NCBI GenBank assembly: GCA_964401845.1
Contig: CAYOAD010000221.1
Span: 1 to 6,290, forward strand
Source: CAYFKJ01 sp964401845
Lineage (GTDB): Bacteria > Pseudomonadota > Alphaproteobacteria > UBA2966
Direction of reading: 5' to 3'
DNA: 6,290 nt
Shown: positions 1-6,093 of the stretch, piece by piece
Numbering within the stretch: position 1 is the stretch's first letter
Layout of the letters: every line of letters starts with the position of its first letter
Program-made: the position numbers and the translations under genes
The notes under the pieces: generated by a model
What the model was told of the DNA's origin: nothing
The model's database searches: none
The model's input: only the letters and a program-made list of their open reading frames with translations

Positions 1-55
<55 letters not shown>

Positions 56-64
56 GTGGCGCGG

Positions 65-93
65 AACATAGCGGAATGCGGGGGCGACTGCAA
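65..93 (-). promoter_or_regulatory. Probable sigma-70-type promoter of the tRNA-Arg gene
   Basis: On the minus strand a -35-like TTGCAG (93-88) and a -10-like TATGTT (70-65) are separated by exactly 17 bases. The -10 box ends 9 bases before the mature tRNA 5' end, so transcription would begin two or three bases upstream of it. The bases after the -10 box (CCGCGCC) are all G or C, as in stringently controlled stable-RNA promoters. Box matches are only partial (3/6 and 4/6). The geometry is the main support. Confidence 0.45.
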
Positions 94-216
94 ACGCCGG
101 GTAAGTGCCGCCAGATGGTTGATACCGGCGGGCGCCCTCCCCATGTCAAATGGATGGAACTTACGCCGTCGACGGGTAAAGCGGCCCAATGCGGATCCGG
201 GGAGCGCAAGGCCGGC

Positions 217-477
217 GTGGTCGTGCCGGTCATCGACCGCGAGCGCTGCGAGGGCAAGGCCGAGTGCGCCGCCGTGTGTCCCTTCGACGTCTTCGAGGTC
301 CGCAAGCTGGATGCCGCCGACCGCCATGCCCTCTCTTTCATGGCCAAGCTCAAGGCCATGGCCCACGGCAACCGCCAGGCGTATGTCGTGAAACCACAGG
401 ACTGCCATGCCTGCCAGGACTGCATTACGGTTTGTCCGGAGGGCGCCATTGATCTGGTGGCCGCCAACAAAGCCTAG
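217..477 (+). CDS. Ferredoxin family protein with two iron-sulfur cluster motifs, one lacking a cysteine
   Basis: A small cytoplasmic electron carrier of 86 residues, read from a GTG start. The first cluster motif is C11-x5-C17-x3-C21-P. The second is C63-x2-C66-x2-C69-x3-C73-P, a complete [4Fe-4S] pattern. In the first motif the position of the usual second cysteine is Lys14, so this cluster could be [3Fe-4S], as in seven-iron ferredoxins, or labile. About 41 residues separate the two motifs, more than in short clostridial ferredoxins. I chose GTG at 217 because homologous small ferredoxins begin just before a VIDR-type segment, and because AAGG (208-211) and GGGGAG (199-204) lie upstream. 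An ATG at 154 would add 21 residues but has no ribosome site. A TTGATA at 119-124 could be a -35 box, but no good -10 follows. No redox partner gene is adjacent. The stop overlaps that of the convergent ABC gene. Confidence 0.85.
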   Translation: MVVPVIDRERCEGKAECAAVCPFDVFEVRKLDAADRHALSFMAKLKAMAHGNRQAYVVKPQDCHACQDCITVCPEGAIDLVAANKA

Positions 478-1451
478 TTTTCAGCCCCGTTTCCGCTACC
501 GGTGAGATGGAGGAACAAGTCCTCGAGATCGCTTTCCTCCGTCGTCAGGTCGTGGATGGTGAGGCCCGCCTGCTGCACCGCGGCCAGCACTTCCGCCACC
601 TGGGCCTCGCTCGGCCGGTAGCGGATGATCAGGCGGCGAAAGGGCTGCAGTTCGGTATCGAAGCGCTTCAAACCTTCCGGCACGTCGTCGAGGTCGTCGT
701 CCAGCGTGATGGTCAGCGCCTTGTGATCGAGCCGGGCGATCAGCGCCGCCGTCGTGTCGCAGGCCACCAGCTTGCCGTGGTTGATGATGGCGACGCGGTC
801 GCAAAGCTGTTCGGCTTCCTCCAGGTAATGTGTCGTCAGCACGACGGTGACGCCGGAGGCATTGAGCTCCCGCACGTAGGTCCAAAGCTGATGCCTGAGT
901 TCGACGTCGACGCCCGCCGTCGGTTCGTCCAGCACCAGCACCGGCGGCGAATGAACCAGCGCCTTGGCCACCAGCAAGCGCCGCCGCATGCCCCCCGACA
1001 GGCTACGGGCGTAGGCGTCGGCCTTGTCGCTCAGATGTACCGCGGCGAGGATCTCGTCGGTGCGCCGCTCCGCCTTGGGCACGCCAAACAGGCCGGCCTG
1101 GAAATCCAGCGCCTCGCGCGGCGTGAAGAACGGATCCATGTTCAGTTCCTGCGGCACCACGCCGATGGCGGCGCGGGCCTGGCGCGGCCGCCGGTCGATG
1201 TCGCGGTCCCAGATGCTGGCCTGCCCCGCGGTCTTGATCACCAGGCCCGCCAATATGTTAATGAAGGTCGACTTGCCGGCGCCGTTGGGGCCCAGCAGCC
1301 CGAAGAACGAGCCCCTCGGGATGTCGAGGTCGAAGGCATCCAGGGCCGGCGTGCGGGTCGGCTTGTCGCTGCCGTCGTCGGCCGGGCCGTAGACCTTGGT
1401 CAAACCGCGTACCGAGATCGCGTTTGCCGGGTAGTCGGTGGATGAGGTCAA
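474..1451 (-). CDS. ABC transporter ATP-binding protein (CcmA/YadG-type, COG1131)
   Basis: A 325-residue ATPase subunit that would energise an ABC transporter, probably an exporter, at the inner membrane. Numbered from the TTG at 1451, it shows Walker A GPNGAGKST (54-62), Q-loop Gln101, signature LSGGMRRR (151-158), Walker B VLVLDEP with catalytic Glu176, and H-loop His208, so every ATPase motif is intact. A roughly 80-residue C-terminal extension after about 240 is typical of the YadG/drug-export group and carries an acidic run at 251-256. A short insertion (23-35) splits the usual N-terminal strand from the strand before Walker A. I preferred TTG 1451 because GAGGA (1464-1460) sits 8 bases upstream. 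A TTG at 1493 would add 14 residues but has no ribosome site. No permease gene lies downstream, where the convergent ferredoxin begins, so its membrane partner is outside the window. The substrate cannot be told. Confidence 0.92.
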   Translation of the reverse strand: MTSSTDYPANAISVRGLTKVYGPADDGSDKPTRTPALDAFDLDIPRGSFFGLLGPNGAGKSTFINILAGLVIKTAGQASIWDRDIDRRPRQARAAIGVVPQELNMDPFFTPREALDFQAGLFGVPKAERRTDEILAAVHLSDKADAYARSLSGGMRRRLLVAKALVHSPPVLVLDEPTAGVDVELRHQLWTYVRELNASGVTVVLTTHYLEEAEQLCDRVAIINHGKLVACDTTAALIARLDHKALTITLDDDLDDVPEGLKRFDTELQPFRRLIIRYRPSEAQVAEVLAAVQQAGLTIHDLTTEESDLEDLFLHLTGSGNGAEN

Positions 1452-1459
1452 ACGCTCGA

Positions 1460-1464
1460 TCCTC
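1460..1464 (-). promoter_or_regulatory. Ribosome binding site deciding the TTG start of the ABC gene
   Basis: GAGGA on the minus strand lies 8 bases before the TTG at 1451-1449. The alternative TTG at 1493-1491 is preceded by an in-frame TGA at 1502-1500 and no purine-rich box. This site therefore supports the shorter protein. Confidence 0.5.
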
Positions 1465-1474
1465 GAACCTGTTG

Positions 1475-1503
1475 TTTCAAAGGGGGGCCGCAATGGGTAT
1501 CAT
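1475..1503 (+). promoter_or_regulatory. Possible promoter of the zinc-finger gene and polA
   Basis: On the plus strand a weak -35 TTTCAA (1475-1480) and a good -10 TATCAT (1498-1503, five of six) are spaced by 17 bases, giving a leader of about 40 bases before the ATG at 1549. It is the only reasonable candidate in this short divergent region, but the -35 box is poor. Confidence 0.3.
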
Positions 1504-1523
1504 TCGGCCAAGCCCAAGGTCAA
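1496..1523 (-). promoter_or_regulatory. Possible promoter of the ABC ATPase gene
   Basis: On the minus strand TTGACC (1523-1518, five of six bases matching the -35 consensus) is followed after 16 bases by GATACC (1501-1496, three of six). It would give a leader of roughly 40 bases before the TTG start. The -10 box overlaps that of the candidate promoter on the other strand. Confidence 0.3.
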
Positions 1524-1548
1524 CGTCACAAGCCAAGAGATTTCCATC

Positions 1549-1746
1549 ATGTCCTCAGAATCCGACGCCAGCGCACAAGGCGAAACCGTAATTGTCGATC
1601 AGTCCTCCGTCGCCTGCGACGGCGGTGACGGACCGCTCGGCCACCCCCGGGTGTACCTGACGATGGAAAAGGACGGACATACCGACTGTCCCTATTGCGG
1701 TTGCCGCTTCGAAATGGCCGAAGGCGCCGGCGGCGGCGGTCACTGA
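1549..1746 (+). CDS. CHCC zinc-finger domain protein (bacterial NDUFS6-like)
   Basis: A 65-residue protein with four predicted zinc ligands, Cys23, His32, Cys47 and Cys50, spaced C-x8-H-x14-C-x2-C. The core around them has a CDGG turn, a GHPRVYL strand and a CPYC knuckle. This is the zf-CHCC fold of mitochondrial complex I subunit NDUFS6, whose alphaproteobacterial homologues are accessory subunits of respiratory complex I. That role is established for the family and inferred here. The N-terminal 20 residues are polar and the C-terminus is a glycine tail, both likely disordered. The frame is open further upstream, to a possible ATG at 1438, but homologues begin close to the core and AAGAGA (1535-1540) lies 8 bases before the ATG at 1549, so the short form is preferred. 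The gene sits 13 bp before polA and is probably co-transcribed with it. Confidence 0.85.
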   Translation: MSSESDASAQGETVIVDQSSVACDGGDGPLGHPRVYLTMEKDGHTDCPYCGCRFEMAEGAGGGGH

Positions 1747-1759
1747 ACGGGCGCGCGGC

Positions 1760-4600
1760 ATGGGGGGATCGCAAGCAGCCAACAAGCGGATCTATCTGGT
1801 TGACGGCTCGGGATACATCTTCCGGGCCTACCACGCCCTGCCGCCGCTGACGCGCAAAAGCGACGGCGCACCGGTCGGTGCTGTCTCGGGCTTTTGCAAC
1901 ATGTTGCACAAATTGTTGGAGGATGTGCGCGCCGAGGACGGCGCCGGCCACCTCGCCGTGATATTCGATACCGCGCGCAAGACTTTCCGCAGCGATATCT
2001 ACCCCGAATACAAAGCCCACCGGCCGCCGCCGCCGGAAGACCTGGTGCCGCAGTTCTCGATGATCCGCGACGCCGTGCGCGCCTTCAACGTGCCGATGTA
2101 CGAAATGCAGGGGTTCGAGGCCGACGACATCATTGCCACCTATGCCCGGCGCGCCAAGGCCGAGGGTTACGATGTTGTCATCGTCTCCTCGGACAAGGAT
2201 TTGATGCAGCTGGTGGACGAGAACATCACCATGCTCGATCCCATGAAGCAGCGCCGCATCGGCCCTGACGAGGTGCGCGAGAAGTTCGGCGTCGGGCCGG
2301 ACCGCGTGATCGACGTCCAGGCGCTGGCCGGCGATTCGTCTGACAACGTGCCCGGCGTGCCGGGCATCGGCGTCAAAACAGCGGCGCAGCTGATCGAGGA
2401 ATACGGCGACCTCGACGGCTTGCTGGAGCACGCCGGCGAGATCAAACAGCCGAAGCGGCGCGAGAAGCTGATTGAAAACGCCGATCTCGCGCGGATCAGC
2501 CGTGATCTTGTGACCCTGCGCGACGACGTACCGCTCGAGGACGGCATCGAGGACCTGGAGATGCGCGATCTCGAGCCCGGACCGCTCTTTCAGTTCATGG
2601 GCGAGATGGAATTCACCACCCTGACCAAGCGGCTGGCCGCCCTGTTCGGCGACGCGCCCGAGGCCGAAGCCGCCCTGCAGGCGACGCCTGCGGCGGCGCC
2701 CAAGGAAGCGCCGGCGCCGGATACGGCGGATTACGTCGCCGTCCAGACGCTGGCCGATCTCAAGACCTGGATCGACGCCGCCCGCGCCGCCGGGCTCGTC
2801 GCGGTGGATACCGAGACGACGTCGCTCGACGGCATGCAGGCCGAACTGGTCGGCGTCTCCCTGGCGGTGGAGGCGGGCAAGGCCTGCTACATTCCGCTGG
2901 CCCACCGCGGCACGGCGGCGGAACCTGCCCAGGGCGCATTCGACCTGGGCGACGGCGGCGAGCAGGAAGCCGAGGGGGCCGAGGACGCACCCGATCAAAT
3001 TCCGCTGAAGAAGGCCCTGGCGGCACTCAAACCCTTGTTGGAAGACCCCGGCGTTCTGAAGATCGGCCAGAACCTCAAGTACGATGCCCTGGTGCTGTCC
3101 CGCTACGGTGTCGATATCGCACCGATGGACGACACCATGCTGTTGTCGTTCGTGCTCGATGCCGGATCGCACGGCCACGGCATGGATGCGCTCAGCAAGC
3201 TCCATCTCGATATCACACCGGTGCCCTTCAAGGAGGTGGCGGGCAGCGGCAAGTCCCAGGTGACGTTCGACCGGGTACCGCTGGACGATGCCGTGCGCTA
3301 TGCGGCGGAAGACGCCGACATCACGCTCCGGCTCCACCAGGCGCTCAAACCGCGGCTCGTGCAGGAACGCATGGTGACGGTGTACGAAACAATGGAGCGC
3401 CCCCTGGCGTCGGTGTTGGTCGGCATGGAACGCGCCGGCATCAAGGTGGAAGCCAAGGCGCTGGCCGACCTGTCGGACGAATTTGCCGGCCGCATGGCCG
3501 AACTGGAAGGTGAGATCCACAAGCTGGCGGGCCGCGAGTTCAACATCGCCTCGCCCAAGCAACTGGGCGAGATCCTGTTTGACGACATGGGTCTCGAAGG
3601 CGGCAAGAAATCAGCCAAGACGGGTGCCTGGAGCACCGATGCCGACGTGCTCGACAAACTCGCCGGCGAAGGTCACGAATTACCGGTCAAGGTGCTGGAC
3701 TGGCGGCACTTTTCAAAACTCAAGAGCACCTACACCGATGCCTTGCAGACCCAGATCAACCCGGAAACAAAGCGTGTGCATACATCCTATGCCATGGCCG
3801 GGGCGGCGACCGGGCGGCTGGCCTCGACCGATCCCAACCTGCAGAACATCCCCATTCGCACCGAGGAGGGCCGCAAGATCCGCGCCGCCTTCGTCGCCGA
3901 GAAAGGCTGCAAGCTCCTGTCGGCGGACTATTCTCAGATCGAGCTCCGGCTATTGGCCCACGTCGCCAACATGGACAGCCTGCGCCAGGCCTTCCACGAC
4001 GGCGTCGACATCCACGCTCTGACGGCCTCGCAGGTCTTCGGCGTGCCCATCGAAGGCATGGACGGCGAAACCCGCCGCCGCGCCAAGGCCATCAATTTCG
4101 GCATCGTCTATGGCATCAGTGCCTTCGGATTGGCCAACCAGCTCGGTATCGGCCGCGCCGAAGCAGCCGAGTATATCGTCGCCTACTTCAAGCAGTACCC
4201 CGGCATCCAGGACTATATGGAAGACACCAAGGAGTTCTGCCGCAAACACGGTTACGTGGAGACGGTATTCGGGCGGCGCTGCCACCTGCCGGGCATCAAC
4301 GACAAAAACCAGCAAAAGCGAGGCTTCAGTGAACGCGCCGCCATCAACGCGCCGCTTCAGGGGGCGGCCGCCGACATCATCAAGCGCGCCATGATCCGCA
4401 TGCCGGGCGCCCTGAAGAAAGCCAAGCTCAAGGCCGCGATGATGCTGCAGGTGCACGATGAACTGTTGTTCGAGGTCCCGGAAAAGGAACTCGACAAGAC
4501 CATCGATGTCGTGCGTGGCGTGATGGAAGGGTCGGCGCATCTCTCGGTGCCGCTGGTCGTCGACTGCGGCGTCGGCGACGACTGGGGTGCCGCGCATTAA
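1760..4600 (+). CDS. polA: DNA polymerase I
   Basis: A complete 946-residue DNA polymerase I (E. coli: 928) that fills gaps in repair and replaces RNA primers. Residues 1 to about 297 form the 5' nuclease with metal ligands Asp15, Asp70, Glu120, Asp122, Asp123, Asp145, Asp147, Asp192 and Asp195 and a helix-hairpin segment near 197-209. An Ala/Pro-rich linker follows to about 323. The 3'-5' exonuclease keeps Asp350 and Glu352 (motif I), Asn438 and Asp442 (II), and Tyr514 and Asp518 (III), so proofreading should work. An acidic insertion occupies about 384-413. The polymerase domain has Asp723 in motif A, Lys776, Phe780 and Tyr784 in the finger helix, and His899-Asp900-Glu901 in motif C, each offset by 18 from E. 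coli. Phe780 is the residue associated with rejection of dideoxynucleotides. The ATG at 1760 has no clear ribosome site, so coupling to the preceding gene 13 bp away is likely. Confidence 0.98.
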   Translation: MGGSQAANKRIYLVDGSGYIFRAYHALPPLTRKSDGAPVGAVSGFCNMLHKLLEDVRAEDGAGHLAVIFDTARKTFRSDIYPEYKAHRPPPPEDLVPQFSMIRDAVRAFNVPMYEMQGFEADDIIATYARRAKAEGYDVVIVSSDKDLMQLVDENITMLDPMKQRRIGPDEVREKFGVGPDRVIDVQALAGDSSDNVPGVPGIGVKTAAQLIEEYGDLDGLLEHAGEIKQPKRREKLIENADLARISRDLVTLRDDVPLEDGIEDLEMRDLEPGPLFQFMGEMEFTTLTKRLAALFGDAPEAEAALQATPAAAPKEAPAPDTADYVAVQTLADLKTWIDAARAAGLVAVDTETTSLDGMQAELVGVSLAVEAGKACYIPLAHRGTAAEPAQGAFDLGDGGEQEAEGAEDAPDQIPLKKALAALKPLLEDPGVLKIGQNLKYDALVLSRYGVDIAPMDDTMLLSFVLDAGSHGHGMDALSKLHLDITPVPFKEVAGSGKSQVTFDRVPLDDAVRYAAEDADITLRLHQALKPRLVQERMVTVYETMERPLASVLVGMERAGIKVEAKALADLSDEFAGRMAELEGEIHKLAGREFNIASPKQLGEILFDDMGLEGGKKSAKTGAWSTDADVLDKLAGEGHELPVKVLDWRHFSKLKSTYTDALQTQINPETKRVHTSYAMAGAATGRLASTDPNLQNIPIRTEEGRKIRAAFVAEKGCKLLSADYSQIELRLLAHVANMDSLRQAFHDGVDIHALTASQVFGVPIEGMDGETRRRAKAINFGIVYGISAFGLANQLGIGRAEAAEYIVAYFKQYPGIQDYMEDTKEFCRKHGYVETVFGRRCHLPGINDKNQQKRGFSERAAINAPLQGAAADIIKRAMIRMPGALKKAKLKAAMMLQVHDELLFEVPEKELDKTIDVVRGVMEGSAHLSVPLVVDCGVGDDWGAAH

Positions 4601-4611
4601 CGATTGTCGGG

Positions 4612-5277
4612 CTAGCGTTCGATCTTGATGACGATGCGGCGGTTTTCTTCGCGGTTTTCGGGGATCGGCGTGCCGTCTTCCTCAAGGTTGGGCACGACGG
4701 GCCGGGTATCGCCGTAACCGACGGCGCGCAGGCGGTCGGGTTCGATGCCGCGGCTGATCAGCCAGCGCACCACGGCGGCGGCGCGGGCCGCGGACAGCTC
4801 CCAATTGGAAGGAAACTGCTTGGTTTCGATGGGCACGTCGTCGGTGTGGCCTTCGACTTCGACCATGTAGTTGGTGACCCCCATCAGGCTGACCAGTTGG
4901 GCGACGCGGTCGAGCAACGGTTCAGCCTCCTCCAGAACGGTGGAGGAGCCGGCGGCGAACATCGACGAATTCTGGAAATTGAAAGTCATGCCGCGGTTCG
5001 AGGTGTCGACCGACGCGTCGCCGGATTCGTCAAAAGACTGGGCTGTTTCCTGCATCTGCTGGGCCAGCACCATCATGTCCTGGGCTTTGGCCGCGTTCTT
5101 GCCTTCCATTTCCTCGAGAATGCCGCCCGCGACCTCGTCGAATTTGTCGGGGCTGGGCTCGGAAATCGAGAACATCATGACGAAAAACGCCATCAGGATA
5201 GTGATGGCGTCGGCGTAGGTGACCAGCCAGTCTTCACTGACTTGTTCGTCGCCAGGTGCGCCGAGCGGATCGCTCAT
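4612..5277 (-). CDS. motB: MotB/OmpA-type flagellar stator protein, short form
   Basis: A 221-residue inner-membrane protein that should anchor the stator to peptidoglycan and carry the ion-binding aspartate. It has a short cytoplasmic start, then one membrane helix at about 20-39. Asp23 in the YAD motif matches the essential channel Asp (Asp32 of E. coli MotB). The amphipathic, acidic segment 42-60 fits the plug that closes the channel before assembly. The OmpA-like peptidoglycan-binding domain covers about 97-221, with GHTDD (143-147), NWELSAARA (158-166) and NREENRR (208-214). At 221 residues it is much shorter than the roughly 300 of E. coli MotB: the stretch between membrane helix and OmpA core is reduced and there is no C-terminal tail. 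It follows motA by 3 bp and is probably translated by coupling. A non-flagellar stator cannot be fully excluded, since no other flagellar gene is present. Confidence 0.88.
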   Translation of the reverse strand: MSDPLGAPGDEQVSEDWLVTYADAITILMAFFVMMFSISEPSPDKFDEVAGGILEEMEGKNAAKAQDMMVLAQQMQETAQSFDESGDASVDTSNRGMTFNFQNSSMFAAGSSTVLEEAEPLLDRVAQLVSLMGVTNYMVEVEGHTDDVPIETKQFPSNWELSAARAAAVVRWLISRGIEPDRLRAVGYGDTRPVVPNLEEDGTPIPENREENRRIVIKIER

Positions 5278-5280
5278 GGC

Positions 5281-6093
5281 TTAAGCGGCTTTCTTCTTGC
5301 GGCCGCCCTTTTGATCGATGGTGTAGTGGATCGCCGGGTCGAGGTAGCTGTTCATCTTGTCCTGGATGAAGCGCGGGCTCTTGTGGTCGGCCAGCATGGC
5401 GAAACCCTCGGTCACCAGGAAATTGCGGAAGCGCGTGATGCTTTCCTTTTGCACCACCTTGGACGAGGCTGGAATGAACACCAGGCGCGCCAGCAACACG
5501 CCGTAAAGCGTGGTCAGCATGGCAACCGCCAGGCCCGCGCCCAGTCCGCCGGGATCCGACCCCAACGACTGCAACATGATGATCAGGCCGACCAGCGTGC
5601 CGATCATGCCGAATGCCGGCGCCGCGGCGGCCATGTTCTTGAGAATATCGGCCTGCACCATGGCGCGCTGAAAGGCGCCGGTGGAGGCGGCGGTCAGCAT
5701 GGCGCGCACTTCGTCGCCGGAATAGCCGGAAATAACGAGTTCGATGCCGTAATTGAGGAAATGATCCTGGTTTTTGGCGCCCTTGATTTCCTTTTCCAGG
5801 GCCAGCAGGCCCTGCTTTTTGACGAGGTAGCCCCAGCGGATGATCTTGCCGGTCTCCAGCGTCAGCATCTTGCGGTCGACCTTGCCCTTGATGAACAGGA
5901 AGCCGATATCCTTGAGCGCCAGCATGACGTAGCGCCCCTGGTAACCGATAAACGTGGCCGACAGCGTGCCGCCCAGCACCATGATGATGCTGGAACCGCT
6001 GAGGAAGCTCAGATAATTGTCCGTACTTGTGATAATGGCGCCAAGAAACAATCCGATACCGGCCAAAAATCCAAGTAGCGTTGCTATCGACAT
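5281..6093 (-). CDS. motA: MotA/PomA-type flagellar stator protein
   Basis: A 270-residue inner-membrane protein forming the ion channel with MotB and pushing the rotor. Four hydrophobic segments are visible at about 4-22, 33-51, 155-177 and 184-208, with a large cytoplasmic loop between the second and third, the MotA layout. In the loop, KKQGLLALE (92-100) matches the charged region that contacts FliG. The third helix carries APAFGMIGTLVGL (158-170), including the conserved proline and Thr166, a pattern closer to sodium-type PomA/MotP than to E. coli MotA as I recall them. The fourth has the TTLYG motif (194-198). The C-terminus ends in a basic GRKKK run. The ATG at 6093 is preceded by GGGA about 8 bases upstream. 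There is no long coiled tail, which argues against ZorA of Zorya defence. The ion specificity is inferred, not shown. Confidence 0.92.
   Translation of the reverse strand: MSIATLLGFLAGIGLFLGAIITSTDNYLSFLSGSSIIMVLGGTLSATFIGYQGRYVMLALKDIGFLFIKGKVDRKMLTLETGKIIRWGYLVKKQGLLALEKEIKGAKNQDHFLNYGIELVISGYSGDEVRAMLTAASTGAFQRAMVQADILKNMAAAAPAFGMIGTLVGLIIMLQSLGSDPGGLGAGLAVAMLTTLYGVLLARLVFIPASSKVVQKESITRFRNFLVTEGFAMLADHKSPRFIQDKMNSYLDPAIHYTIDQKGGRKKKAA

Noticed and set aside
507..1445. 312-codon open frame on the plus strand, antisense to the ABC ATPase
   Set aside because: The ATPase frame carries complete Walker, signature and H-loop motifs; the antisense translation shows none.
1547..3562. 671-codon open frame on the minus strand, antisense to polA
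   Set aside because: It lies opposite a polA frame with all catalytic motifs intact, its translation is rich in Arg, His, Gly and Val without recognisable domains, and such long antisense frames are common in GC-rich DNA.
4846..6078. 410-codon open frame on the plus strand, antisense to motA and motB
   Set aside because: The opposite strand encodes two well-formed stator proteins; this translation is His/Gln/Arg-rich with no membrane or domain pattern, as expected from a mirror of biased codons.
4612..6093. MotA/MotB-like pair as part of a Zorya anti-phage system
   Set aside because: The MotA-like protein has no long cytoplasmic tail, and no helicase or nuclease gene (ZorC, ZorD or ZorE type) is adjacent. 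Length and motifs fit a flagellar stator.
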